A stretch of 64,000 nucleotides of DNA from Oryzias latipes (GCF_002234675.1 NC_019875.2:22996299-23060298); one strand, 5' to 3'. Positions 32,901-45,587 are shown, counted from the first letter of the stretch. Translations and numbers: made by a program. The notes: generated from the letters alone by a model not told the origin.

Positions 32901-35900
32901 ATGTAAGCTGATTTAAACTACAAAATGATGTGCAGTTGTGCGGAAGTATTTCCTAATCACACTGACTTTTAAAGTTCATTGTTTACAGTTTTAGATATAA
33001 AGTATTTATGAATATTTTTAAAAAGTTATGTTTTAAAAAAAAATATTCTAGGTAAAATAACAAAACATGTTATGAAAACTGAAAGTTGCAAAAGTCAGGG
33101 AGACACATTTTAATGAAACTTAGCAGTTGGTTTTCCTTCCATGTGTAAAAATGTGTTTTATTTTATGTTGTAACTTGAGAGTCCTCATGTTTTCGGTTCT
33201 TAAGTCCTAACAAAACACATTATTTGTTGTTTTGTGACATTTTCTGTAACGCGATTGTGATTCTGCACAAAAACCAATGTTTATTAAAAGCATTGCCATG
33301 AAAAAAAAATGAAACTCTTTACCGGTGTAGCTTATGATGGGAGTGCTCACATCACTCCTGCAAACATTGCTGTGTCCCATCACAGTGAAGGAGTAGAGCT
33401 GACTGCAGCTTAAATCCAGGAAGGAGCAGCTGCTGTTGCTGGATTCACAGGTGGAGTTCACACCTGAGGCAGAGGTGGCTTTCACAGTGTAGTTCTGAGC
33501 TGTGCTGTTGTCGTGCCACTTCACTGTCATGCAGTTGGAGCTACAGTTCTGCTCAACGGTTGTATTTATTGGTGCACATGGATCTGCAAGTGGATTAGAA
33601 GACAATTGATCCAGAATAGATCCACACATTACAGTGTGTATGAATGTGGAAGAGCTTCACTCACATGACTGAATCTTATAGTCAGAGCCAGCAATAACTT
33701 GGCATTTGATTGAGGAGGAGGTGACGGCCACCTCATAGATCTTGCCACACAGGAGATCGTGGATGGAGCAGGAATTTGTTGTGGAGTTGCAGGAGACTCT
33801 GTGTCCATCTGAGCTGATGGCCCAGGCGGTGTAGTCATCTGAGCCGTTAGTGTGAGTCCAGTTCACGTTAATAATGTGGGATTCACAATCTAACTTTGCC
33901 ACAATGCCTTCTGGCAAACATGGAGCTGCAGAGAACAGGTAGTTTATTTAAAGCAAACATCCTGGACTCTTATTTTTGTTTTCAAATAATATTATATTAT
34001 GCCTATGGCTCTTTTTTGTAGCAAGTGCATAAAACCAGTTTTATTTTAAATAAAAATATATCTTTGATGAAAAAACTGAATGTTAGGTTAGCTGTGCCTT
34101 ACCAGACTCAAAGAACATTACAGTGCTTTTGTTGGTGTTACAGCTCTCTGTTGAGGCTACCATCGTGGCATGGTATGTGTTTCCACAGGGCAGTTTCACC
34201 AAGCAGGAGGTGGTGTTGGAGGAGCAGGATGCCGTGTGGCCGTTCGCTCCTTTCACCTCGACTGTGTATAAACTTGCTCCACTGCTTTCAGCCCAGGAGA
34301 AGTTGGCATTGTTTGTCCCACAGTCCACATTTACGGTTAGGTTTGAGGGCTGACACGGAACTGAGGGAAACAGCAGAACGGTAACCTCACATGTGCTGCT
34401 GGTTGAATCCTCAATTTTTTGCTAGCGGAGAAGATTAAAAACGATCCTACCTGTGCTTAGTACAATGGGTGGGCTGAAGCTGCTTTGGCAATTCCCATCT
34501 TGAACTGCTAGGCTGAAAGCATATCTTTCTCCACAGGCCAGGTTAGATAGAGAAAGATAAATGTTGGGCGTGGTGTAGTCTACAGGTAGGGCTACACCGC
34601 CAATATTTTCCACCCTTATGACATAGGAAGGTGCTGCCACTGAACTCCACATGAGGTCCACTCTGCTGGTGTTGCAGTTGACGTGGGCAGTCAGGTTGGC
34701 ATGTGGACACAAAGCTGGGAAAGGTCAAGAGGTAAAGATCTTTAGAAAGCGTGCTTCTGATTTGATGTGATGTGCACCACAGCATTTTGGTGCAGATACA
34801 TCCCAGACCAGAGATGACCAAAAATAAATAAATAAAAGAAAATCTAGAAATGGTTGGACAACAAACTAGATGTGCTACCATATGTGCATAGCCTCTGGGA
34901 TTTTTTTCCTTTCGTTTATTGATTATTTACTATGTATGTGAACTAGACTAAGCAATTATTTTTTAACAATTTCAGAGAGGCTAATTGTCTTATGGCATTT
35001 CTTTTAAAAAAGCAGCATCACCAATTCCGAAGCATTTTAAACAGTAAATACCAAGCTTTCACTTAATTCTGTTTAAAAAAAAAAGCACAGTAAAAAGGAG
35101 AGTTTTCAGACTATAGAATTTCTGCATCCTGTCATTGTTCAATGCACTCACCTGCTCTCAGCTGCACCGGGGAACTTGGTTCGCTCCAGCAACTCCCATT
35201 CCCACTTACAACCGTGACAGAATATGTTTCTCCACAGTGAAGATCAGTGAAATTGCACGAGTTTGAATAGTTTGAGCTACAAGTATGAGTATGTCCATCT
35301 GCTGCTGTGGCTGTCGCAATGTACGCTTCAGCCCAAGTAGCAGTTGACCATGAGATGGTTCTGGGCTCGCAAGTCGCCAGCACAGTGACGTTACTTGGAG
35401 GACAAACACCTGAAGAGAAAACAAAACAATGAAGGTTTCATATCTGAGAAAAAATGTAAGTTACTTCAAACACTAAAAAGAACTTAAATTTTCCTCCACC
35501 TGCTCTAAATCTGTGAGGTAGACTCTGGGATCCCGTGCACGTCTGTGTGTACGCTGTGACTTCTACGCTGTAGGTTTCCCCACACTTAATGTCTGTCACT
35601 TCACAGCTGCTGGTGTTGGTGTGGCAGCTGTGGATGTCGCCTCCCAGGCTTTTTGCTGTCACATTGTACCCCAAGGCATTAGGACGCCCCACCCATGTTA
35701 TCAGTGCTGAATGATTGGAGCACAGGACTGTGGCGCTCACATTCTCTGGAGGGCAGGGGGCTGGGGAGGGAAAACAATGAAAACAGAGGCATTTGGAAAT
35801 CAGGCTTGACATTTTATTTACATCTTTTTTTAACCAAAAATTCAGAAGCACTGTAAAAATGCACAAGCTGATGATCAAATCAACCCACTGATATCAGCTT

Positions 35901-38900
35901 GTAAAAGAACAAATATGAATGGTAATTATTACAGCATAGAAAACTTAGAAAAAACTTTGTTAATCTAGAAGGAAGACCCTGGATTTGACAACAGATTAAT
36001 GTATACTAATTTTGGACCCATGATAACTCAACTACAGAGTATGAAGCTTTCATTCATCAACATCATAACCATATCTGTAACTTGTTTCCACTGTGACAAG
36101 GACACTAATTTTGATCCAAAACCCCCTATAAATACCTAGTTAAAGGTATATGCAATCTATCTTTGTTATCTGATACCATTACTACTTATGGATTTGATAA
36201 ATGATCTGCACTTGGATTGGTAAAGTATAAAAAACTCTAATTATTAGTTATGAAATGGTATATGGAATTAAAAATAGACAGTAAAGCTTTAAAGGGATGA
36301 TATGCTTCTTTCCAGTCTGTTTTAAGCAATTAACTAAATTGACAAATTTAACCTTAACATTTATTGGATTAACCGTGTTATGTATTGTATGTCAAAGTGC
36401 AAATATATCCAATTATGATTAAGAGTCAATTAAACAGCATCCAGGGGCTGCCATTAAAATTCCAATCAAATCCCTTTAAATCTTATTGAGGATTAGATAT
36501 GATTAGATTAAATAGGCCTTTATTTTTTCCTCATTAGGGAAATTCAGTGTTGCAAATATAGCTCACAGGTTCAACACATAAAGAAAAGAGAAAACAAAAA
36601 GGCAAAGAAAAAAAAGGTACAAAGTAAGCTTATGCTAGTTGTGTTTTTTCTAGAGATGTCATAACACCTCATTTACCTGTTTGAAGGGGTTCGCTGACAC
36701 TAATGCTGCTGTTGCACTCTGATCCCTGACTTTGCACAGTCAGATTTAAATCCAAGCCGCATGGAAGGCTTTGGAACACACAGCTGGCATTGCTCGTGAG
36801 GCAGCTGTCCTTGTATCCGGCTCCAACCAGCTGAGCAAGGAAGGTGAGCTTTTCAACTGGGTTGGAAAGGCTGAATACTGCAGTGTTGGTGCCACAGTTG
36901 TACTGCCTTGATATGACAGCTGGAGGACATGGAGCTAAACAGAGGAAAAATACAGGATGCATCACTTAAGTCTGCTTGGGTGAAGTTACGTACTGGATTT
37001 CCCAGTGGCTCTCACTGGTGGTGATGTTGGTGCTCGGGCCGGGAGCGCTGTCACACTGCTGTCCTTGGGCTGTGACCTTGGCCACGTAGGTCTCACTACA
37101 TGAGAGATTTGTAAGGGTGCATGAGGTTGTGGTGGTGGTGCTACAGGAAACCTGGTGCCCTTTAGTGGATTTTGCCTTCACTATGTAACCCATGGCGTCA
37201 GACACTGAAGCCCAGGACACCAGAGAGGAACTGTTGCCACAGATCAGAGTGCTACTCTGGATGGTAGGAGAACATGGAGCTGGAGGGGAGACAGTTAAGG
37301 AACAAAAATGAGTGGTGATGCAACAGAAGATTGCTTTTCCGGTTTTATTTTCATTTTACCTGTTTTAACTGTCTGTGAAGGGCTCGGGGGTCCGCTGAAG
37401 GTGTCAGAAGACACTTTGATGGAGACGTTGTAAGAGTGTCCACACTGAAGGCCACTAAGAAGACAGCTGGCGTTGTTGGTATGGCAGGTGACTGGAGGGA
37501 TGTTACCATCCATTGGCGCAGCGGTGACACTGTAGTTGAGCTGCGAGAAAGAAGCGTTCCAGCTCACCAGGAGCTCATTGGTCTCACATTTCAGGTCTGT
37601 GGTGAAATTCCAAGTAGAGCATGGCACTGACAGAAACAGATAAGTGGGAGAATGTGTTAAAGGAGCATTTAAGTTTGGGTCTTTTTTTAACAGGATTCAT
37701 AGAAAACATTGCCAAACCTCAAACCAGAGCTGAGAATAAAATAACTTTTTTTAATGGATATTTTTTATCTTTAATTATATGTTCTCTGTATACACTTGTG
37801 CCAGAGCATTGCTGGGAAGAAAATAGCCTTTAGGCATTGCTGAGTATGGTGGAAAGCAGCTTTTAAATATTCAGATAAAGTCCATTCTAACAATGGCCAC
37901 ACCTGCTTTGTTCTCCTTCTATTAAAAAAATTGTTTTCTATTTTTGAACAAAAAATTTCTAAGTTAGTCATACAGCTTTATCACAGTTATTTGATTTACA
38001 AAAGTTGCTTTATTTTTAAAGAGTCTGGCCCTCCTATGTGATGCAATAAATTATAACCAGAAATGCTGAACAGATGGGATTTTTAAAAGCTTTACATTTT
38101 TTGATCCATTAAAAAAATCAAAATTTAATTTAAAATGTATAAAAAAGTTTGAAATAGTTTTCTGCTTTTTGTACCTTGATTTTGCACAAAGGGAGCGCTG
38201 TAGTTACTAGCACATGTCCCATCCGTGGCAGATACCCGAATGTAATAGTCCTGGCCGCAGACCAGGTCACTGAGCGTGCAGTTGGAGGTGAAGCTGCTGC
38301 AAGTGATGCTGTGACTGTGGCTCGTGGCTTTTACATTGTAGCCGGCGGCGTTGGCACCAGGGCTCCAGGTCACATGAGCTGTTCCGTTGATCAGCTGGCT
38401 GGTCACGTTGGAGGGAGGGCACGGCTCTAAAGAGAGAGGACAGAAGCAGCCACTGGTTGTTTTGAGAGTTTCATAATATATTATTTAGGTTTTGCATTAG
38501 TCTCTAAGTCAAGTCAATAGTTTGTCACCTGTGTGCAGGGAGACAGGGCTGCTGTCTTGACTGAAACAGTTGTCATTTGCTCCTGAAACATGTATATAGT
38601 ACGTCTCCCCACACTGAAGCCCAGACAGACTGCATGAGGTTTGATTAGTTGTGCACTCAGACTTGTGACCTCTGTGGCTCACAGCCACAGCCGTATACTG
38701 TTTGGCGTTTATTCCAGTGGCGGCCCATGACACAGGAACAGGATCTGGAGCACAGGTGTGCATGGCTGAGACGTTGGTGGGAGGACATGGTGCTGAAGAG
38801 AAATAACATGTGAGCGGGGAGATGAAGAAGAGCTGCATAAACTTTAAAGTTGAAAGACACCTCACATGTTAACGCCGTGACCTCTGAACTCGGTGGGCTT

Positions 38901-41900
38901 AAGCACGACCCATTAAAAGAGGAAACGGTCACATTGTAGCGGCTTCCACACCTCAACCCCCTCAAAGTACAGTGGGAGTCTGTGGAGTTACAGTACAAAG
39001 GCTGGCCTGTTCCTCCAGAGATGATGGCAGAGTATTCCTCTGCAGGAGATGAACTGCTCCAGGTGATGGTCAGTTCCTCGGTGCTGCAGTTCACACTAAC
39101 CTTCACATCCTCTGGAGCACAAGGGACTGAAATATGAGAAGACAATGCGAAATTATGACATTTCCTTTAGGTTTAAATGAAGAGTTCTGACTTTAACCTT
39201 CTCTGCAGTTTCTAAATAAGTCAAGATATTTTTTCCATTTTTTCTGAATTTTATCACAGGATTTTGAGACTAAACATAATTATTTTATACTTTTTGGAAT
39301 TAAAAACCTTTTCCTACTTTAGAATACCTTAGAACTTTAAAGAGTAAACTGATATTTTATATACAAAATAATCTAATTCGGTCTTTAATTTCAGAATTTT
39401 ATGATTTAAATTTTTGTCTGGACATTTATTCCGGTTAAACTCAACATTCAGTGAACAAACACTTTTAGACTTCATGTCTCATTTTATTCTCAGAACGCTG
39501 GCGTTATCTGTAAAGTCTTTTATCTAAAAATAGTTTTTCGTTGGTTTTTAAACCAAAAAAACCCCACTATATTTTGTTATTTTTTGTTCAGTTTTACATT
39601 TTTTTCCTGAGTTTTATCTTGAAATTTTGTCATTTCTTTTAAGTAATTCAATTTTCTTTAAGACAAAAACTTTAACTCTGGAACATTGACTCACTGAAAG
39701 GGAACAATTCACTTTCTAATAGTTTGGGCATTGATGCCACCATTCCGTATTTATTTACAGATTTCTGTCTTTAAACCAATTTGTTTTTCGAATTTTAACT
39801 GTTTTTCTTTTAGAATATTGTATTTTCATTAGAATATTGTATTTTCATAAGAATTGTCAGTTGATCCTGAGAAAACCTTAATTTTTCTTCCTATTTTTTT
39901 AACCTCCCGGGTAGCAATGATTGTACTTGCAGTACCTGAGTCCATGCTAACAGGTGTTGATGTGGATGAGCAGTTTCCATTGGTGTAGGTCACGGTAACG
40001 TTTAGCTTTTTTCCACAGGGCAAAGGGCTGATGCTGCAGTTGAATCTGTCGCTGGTGCAGGTGAGCTTGGCTCCGCTCCCGTCCTCTATCATTGCTGAGT
40101 AATGGCCATAGTTTTGGTTGTTCTGCCAATTCACCACAGCATGATTGGTATCACATTCTGCGAAAGCTTCAACGTTGGCTGGAGCACAGGGTCCTGAAGA
40201 AGGAGCACATTTTAAAGTGTATTTTTTTGGGACTTTTATTAAACGTTTACAAATATTTCTGTTTTGTGGCACAGTACCTGTTGTAAACGCGACCTCCTGG
40301 CTTTGTGTGCTGTTGCAATAAAAATTATTTCCACTAACGCTGGCTGTATAATTTTGCCCACATTTTAATCCACTGATTGAGCAGCTGGTTCCCAGTGAGA
40401 AGCACTCATGCGGGTTTCCATTTGCATCTTGAGCAGTGGCATAATAGAAAATAGCTCCATTGCTTGCCAGCCAGTTGACTGTTGCAGAATCTGGGCTGCA
40501 CGTTTTTGATACCTCGACATTGGAGGGGACACATGGATCTGCAGAGAGGAGGGGAAAACATCACGTGTCAGAACGACAGTGCTACACCATCTTCTGTTAA
40601 TCTCACTGGGATTTTCATCCATACTAGTCTGAGCAGCTGGTCCCAACACATTGCCAGTGGAGCAGTTGTCATTGGAGGCAACAATCCACACGCTGAGAAA
40701 CTCGCCACACGGTACACCGGTAATTTCACAGCTATTGTTTGGGGAGGAGCATTTGTACAGTTCCCCGTTGTTCCCCATGGCTTCCACGTTGTAGAAAAGA
40801 GCTCCTGCAGACGGCTCCCAGGTTGTGATGAGTTTTCCAGTGTCACAGTGAGCAGCTGTCCTGACGTTTGTTGGCTCACAGGGAGCTGCAAGAAGAAAAC
40901 AAATATTCTCTTTCTGAAATTGTTATCCATTAAGTGAAATGACTCAAAATCCAAATCCAGAGGAAGTTCATGCTTCGAAATGAAGACATTCTACTCACAG
41001 GACTGCATGACCTTTGGCATGCTGGGTTGACTGCTGCACTCATAGCTCACTGCAAGGACTGTGTATGTGTAACGCTGACCACAGCCAATGTTGGTGAAGA
41101 AACAAGTGCTGTCCAGGGTCCTGCACAGGATCGCTTTGCCTTTGCTGTCCACAGCCGTCGCCTCGTAGTAGATGGTGTTGTTGGTGGGCTGCCAGCTGAG
41201 TACGATCATGTCAGACAAGCACACATGTTCTGTTTGAGGGTTAGCCGGAGCACAGGGCACTGAAGGATGAGAGGAAGATGGGACATTAAAAGACAGTCAC
41301 TGTAGCAGGACATGCTCATTTATGGTTAAATGGAAAAAAAAAACTCATTTGCACTTTTTTTTCTTTTTTTGGTCTACGTGACATGCTTTATTTCTTCTGA
41401 AACTTTCATAAGATGTGTGTCTCTTTTACAATTTCTTGGGATATTTCCCCTTCTCAAAAGACTGAACAGGCCTTCAGGCTGGTATTGGATGACAGGTTTC
41501 ATTGACTAATCAGAGGGCGTATTGTACAGTTTAGAACATAGGACACCTTGGGAAGAACATAAAGATCTTTCATTAAATGTTAGCGCTGCCATAAAGCAGA
41601 TGCATGCGTGACACAGTAAGATGTAAAAGGAGACGCTCAGTTAATGTATGTGCAAACGAGTGATGAAAAGTAAACAAAAGGGCAAAGAGGACTGATGTTC
41701 TCCTTTTCGGGTGTGCGGAGCTCTCACCGGTCTCAAAGATGGCCGAGGTGTTGGAGGTGCTTTCACAGCTGCCAGAAATGGCCGTGACTCGGACCTGGTA
41801 CCGCTCTCCACATGTGAGCATGCTGATCTGACAGCTGGTGGAAGCTGATGTGCAGTTCAAGGAGGCCCCTGTGCCATCAACAGCTGTGGCCCTGTACAAG

Positions 41901-44900
41901 CTGGCCCCAAACACCCCATCCCAAGAAACTGTGACAGACCCATTTGTGCAGTTGTAGGCTGTAGAGGTTGTAGTTACTGCGTTGATGGCTGAGAAAGAGG
42001 TTAAATAGGAGTAAAAGAAGGTGTTAATAATCTTTCTAAGGACCGAAGGCTAAGACACAGGGGAGTTAACCAATATAATCTGTTGATTGTACCATAAATT
42101 ATGAATTATTTTTGCTGAATAAAATATGAATGTATGCAGAAATTATTCACATGCAGATACATTTGATTCACGACCTAAATATAGCAGTAAAATCTTAGTA
42201 CAAATATCCTTAACATCTAAAATTTGAATATCTTGCATCAAAACGTTCTTACTTTGAATTAAAATGTTCTTTTTGTATAAAACATAAAACCATCGTCTTA
42301 GAACATCACATCTTTTGCCAACTGTGTTTTTAACAACCAACATGTTTACTAGTAAGTTGGAAAAAAAAGTCTACAACCAATGAGAAAAATTGGCAAAATC
42401 TTTGAATCTTTCTCTTTCTCCTGTGTAACTTTGTTGCTTTAATTTGATTAGAGCCAAATTCTATGAAGGTGGAGAAGGGAGTACCGTATGTATTACTCCA
42501 CTTTTTATGAGTCTTTAAAGTCACCTGGAATGCTATAAGAATGGGAACTAATTATCTAACTTCATTATCTTTATTACTGTGTGAATGGTGAGAAACATTG
42601 ACAGTATTTTATTTTTTTTAACATATAAAAAATTCCCAGCATGTTCTTAATTACACTGTAGCATCAAAACATTCAGTTCTTGCACAAAATTCATGCTTGT
42701 GTCTTTGGTTTGCTGATTTATTTTTAATGTTTTTTAAAAGCTTTGAATCCTTCAAGATCATAGTTTGTCAGAAAATTTGGATACTTGGGCCAGAAAAAAA
42801 TCAAAGGAAGACACAGTTACCAAAATTGAATAATTCACATTCTAGTGACACGCTTTGAGAAGCTAGGATTTTTTCATTGTTTTGCTGCATTTTATTTAAC
42901 TTTTCAGTCATAAATTTGACTCATTTTATTGACGTCTGTGCTCATTTTTTAGCTAACTTGGCAGTTAATGGATAGGAGGGTTTTTTCTGGGGGTTTTTTA
43001 ACCAGTTTTTTGGCTTGATGTACTTCTTTAGCGAATTTTGTTTTTAAAACTGAGCGCAAAGTTTTTGATATTTTAAAAAAAATATATCTATTTTTTAGCT
43101 TGAACGTGCTTTAGCAACTTCATAAACCAACTTAGGGTGTTAAGATTCACAAATGCATTTTTACTTGTTGATTTATAAAATAAGTTTTGTACTATATGTT
43201 TATCTTATTATTATTTATTTTCATAAACATGACTCTTATTTCTGCTTTGAAACAATAAGACTTTACCCTTCAGAGATGATTCAGTTAACAAAATTTTGAA
43301 CTATTATTTGTTCATGTGACCATCTTTACCCTGTTTTTTCTGATTTCATTGTACAGATCATGTTTCCTTTCATAGACAATGGGTGAAATGAAATGAACTT
43401 TACTGATACTCACAGGAGGTAGTGTATGTAACAATAGATGGCTCTCCAGGCACTAAGAAGATGTTGTATGATGATACTTCCACTGTGAACGTGGAGCAGG
43501 GCTTCAGACTTGTGAATTCTGTAGATGTGGACGAGATATTTTTGATGGCCGGGCTGTTGGGGTTGTTGGCGTCTCTCACAGTCACTAGGTACTGTAAGAC
43601 TTTGTCCACGGGGTTCCACTGAACTTGAACAGAACTGGCTGTCTTCGTGGTCACTGTCAAACCCAGAGGTGGCTGCACCACTTTCAGCAGAAAATATAAC
43701 TGTTAATTACTCACTTCTAAAAAGATCCAGAGTGATCTGTGTAAATTGATTTTGGAGAACTTACATGTTACAATGGTCCTTATGGTACTTTTGGCACCTC
43801 TTCCTGCACTGTTTTCAGCGTAAATATAACTGGCATAACGAGTCGCAGGGGACAGACCAGACACTTGTCCACTTAAAGATGTGAAAGTCCAATTAGAGCT
43901 CTTTAGAGGATCGCTGTTCAACTCTTCCACAACTAAGATATATCTGTCTGCTCCGATCACTTGAGACCACTCAAACTGCAAAGATGAGCTGTTAGTTGCT
44001 CTGGAAAATGTGATTTGAGACGTTCCAGGAACTGTGGGGATGTGAGACAAGATGTTCCACGTTATTGCTCAACTTCATCATTCAAAAAATTATGCAACGG
44101 GTTTATGAAGAGTCCCTTTTCTTACCAGTTTTTGCCGTCACAGTAACTGTACACGCAGGATTATACAGAATCTGATAAACTTTTAACGTAACCTCATATA
44201 CAGTTCCAGGTCTTAAACCTTGCACCACCCTTTCCGTGCTGGGCGACGTCTGCATTAGCATCACAGGGGCAATAGTGGTAGAGTTCACAACCCTCAAGTC
44301 TAGGACATAAACAGTCGCACCAGGGTAGCTGCTCCATTTGATTTGGAGTGTGGATGCAGAAGGAGAGGTCACCGAATCTATTTGGCATCCTGAAAAATTG
44401 AGAAAATTGTACAAAATCCAAGGATTTTTTAAATAATCAGAGGGTCATAAAGTACTAATTGGTTTCTTTTGCTTTTATTTAAGGTAAAACAGATTGTTAG
44501 TGAAAAGCGATATTCCCACAGGTCATTGAAAGTCTCTGAAGACTTTAGATATAACTTTACACAAGTCTCCTTAAACCTCTTTTTATAACCTATATGAACA
44601 GAATAATTTTATACATAAAAAATACATTTTATGTGTAAACTGACAAAAAAAGTTGGACAATAATGTTTTTAAGGCTTTTGAACTTTGACAATATTTTTAT
44701 ATGTTTTAGATGTTTGCTTTTAATTTTTTTTTCATTTGAAATAAAAAAAAGTCACATATAAATTAAAAGCTGTTGGATTCAAAGTAAAACTCCAAAGACC
44801 TTAATTGATGTAAATAAAATAACAGCAATGATGGTGCTGTTTTTTACAATTTGTTTCTTATAGGTAATACACATACTTTAAAATTAGTATTCTTTTTTCA

Positions 44901-45085
44901 ACAGAATATGAAAACATTTATGATAAAATGCACACTCACCTGAAGCCATGCCATTATACCTCTAAAAACAGAAGGTAAATTCGTTAGAGACAAAATTATT
45001 TGAAAAAATATTAAGTCAACTATACAATGTATCTAAATACCTGTATCACAGAAAATAAAGCAACTGTTGAAAAGAAAATCCACAT
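23972..45085 (-). CDS. Giant secreted FNDC7-like protein with 39 fibronectin type III domains, 42 coding exons
   Basis: Exons in transcript order: 45041-45085, 44940-44961, then FN3 exons 44126-44389, 43765-44031, 43414-43680, 41728-41988, 40999-41259, 40625-40885, 40278-40538, 39936-40193, 38866-39126, 38529-38792, 38175-38426, 37360-37626, 37016-37279, 36677-36934, 35500-35760, 35152-35409, 34451-34714, 34103-34360, 33665-33925, 33323-33583, 32500-32766, 32175-32429, 31841-32104, 31061-31321, 30715-30972, 30355-30618, 30007-30264, 29660-29920, 29287-29544, 28946-29206, 28534-28788, 28196-28456, 27847-28110, 27501-27767, 26256-26516, 25908-26168, 25532-25825, 24467-24703, a linker exon 24337-24387, and the last FN3 exon 23972-24237. 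They total 10320 nt, an open frame of 3439 aa. The signal peptide is MWIFFSTVALFSVIQ. FN3 exons are phase 1-1 and 237-294 nt long, except the last. There is no membrane segment, and N-x-S/T sites are very frequent. FNDC7 homology rests on domain style and synteny; mammalian FNDC7 is far shorter (about 730 aa). Function is unknown. Exon joins are predicted, not observed. Confidence 0.88.
24337..24387 (-). other. Polybasic linker exon (furin-like site) of the giant protein
   Basis: This 51-nt phase 1-1 exon encodes VVLQRRRRDLGAQLSTDG across its junctions. RRRR followed by D fits the proprotein convertase consensus R-x-K/R-R. Cleavage would release the last FN3 domain (about 90 aa). The smaller fndc7 gene has a related exon (RQRRSVK). 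Processing itself is inference. Confidence 0.5.
24790..25410 (+). repeat. LINE reverse-transcriptase 3' fragment and retroposon tail in intron
   Basis: Plus-strand reading around 25140-25400 gives MRMDKTMTE, RLRFGQVEKWDSDYV, KRILRLEQPGK and KRRFMKLFGV. These resemble the C-terminal end of fish RTE/jockey-like LINE polymerases. Upstream, near 24850, is a GGTTGTGTCAGGATGGGCATC block common in fish retroposons. It is broken by stops and lies between FN3 exons 37 and 38. Confidence 0.55.
26517..27500. other. Larger introns of the giant fndc7-like gene: nothing recognised
   Basis: The intron at 26517-27500 and those at 32767-33322, 34715-35151, 35761-36676, 37627-38174, 39127-39935, 41989-43413 and 44390-44939 were read on both strands. 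They are AT-rich with poly-A/T tracts; I saw no extra FN3 exon, RNA gene or intact transposon in them. Confidence 0.5.
30355..32766 (-). repeat. Tandem duplication of a three-exon FN3 block (domains 21-23 and 24-26)
   Basis: Domain 23 (31841-32104) and domain 26 (30355-30618) are strikingly alike: PPTNVQAS, TVSWQQ, SGLMCG, VYSVWVKALG and QYNSSDSS occur in both. Domains 22 and 25 share the same loss of C2 (THYNAS versus VLYNMS). The spacing of the paired exons is similar (1486 and 1460 bp), so a three-exon segment was most likely copied as a unit. A SINE sits only in the intron before domain 24 (31565-31800). Confidence 0.75.
31565..31800 (+). repeat. tRNA-derived SINE
   Basis: It contains an A-box-like TGGTGCAATGG, a B-box-like GTTTGATTTCC, the fish SINE body (GGGCAAGACACTGAACCCC, GTGAATGGGTGAATGTGACT) and an end reading AAAAGTGCTATACAAGTACG then CCATTTA. 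It is inserted in the intron between FN3 domain exons 23 and 24 of the giant gene. Confidence 0.75.
43414..44389 (-). other. FN3 domains 1-3 of the giant protein (cysteine-poor N-terminal part)
   Basis: The three exons 44126-44389, 43765-44031 and 43414-43680 encode ordinary FN3 domains (for example LQIKWSSYPGATVYVLDL and LQFEWSQVIGADRYILVVEE). They lack the six-cysteine pattern of the following array. Domain 3 has a single cysteine in the EF-loop position (SLKPCSTFTVEV). They resemble the first domains of the smaller neighbouring fndc7. Confidence 0.8.
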
Positions 45086-45587
45086 CTTATCTACAATCAG
45101 TGTCAGTCTTGCAGAAAGGTACAACCACTGATGGTTCTGTTCTCCTCTGGGATCAGAACAACCTGAGCACTGTAGATTAACATTGTGATAACCAATCAGC
45201 AGGTCCCAAATGAGGACAGGTAGATGCCTGTGGGCTACCTGTCATCATGAGAAGGGAGCTAAGTACAGTATGGTGCTCTGTAGGTGGAAGTGGGAGCACA
45301 GCCACACCTGTTGGTTTCAGATGATCCTTTTGTTTCTTAAAAAAATATGTTCACATCATATGTAACCATAAACAACACATATGTACCAATAAAAAAACTA
45401 GTTAAAAAATACAAAATACACAGTTTAGATGTTGAGTTGTGTCCCTTATAAAAGCAAGAATCTTCATATGTAAGGAAACTTGATCTTTTTTGTGAATTTG
45501 AGGTGAGTATAGTCAGGTCACCATGATATGTTCTTCCTGGACTGATGTAATATTACTTGAAAATGCTTTGTTTGATGCTTCAGATCA

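Larger units (their letters stand above)
25908..41988 (-). other. Six-cysteine FN3 array, domains 4-36
   Basis: Thirty-three consecutive FN3 exons share one cysteine plan: C1 in a PC-x-P start, C2 before strand B, C3 and C4 as C-x(6 or so)-C, C5 in LxCG, and C6 in an NCxS-like FG loop. Twenty-four keep all six and one (domain 20) has a seventh. C3 and C4 are absent together in domains 17, 27, 29 and 35. C2 is absent in 11, 22 and 25; C6 is absent in 12, 23 and 26; C1 is absent in 4. A W in strand B and a tyrosine in strands C and F mark the FN3 fold. Confidence 0.85.

Noticed and set aside
41728-41988. Splitting the giant array into two genes at domain 4 because this exon lacks the PC start
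   Set aside because: The exon is phase 1 on both sides, joins domain 3 in frame, and no new signal-peptide exon or promoter-like exon lies in the 1.4-kb intron 41989-43413.
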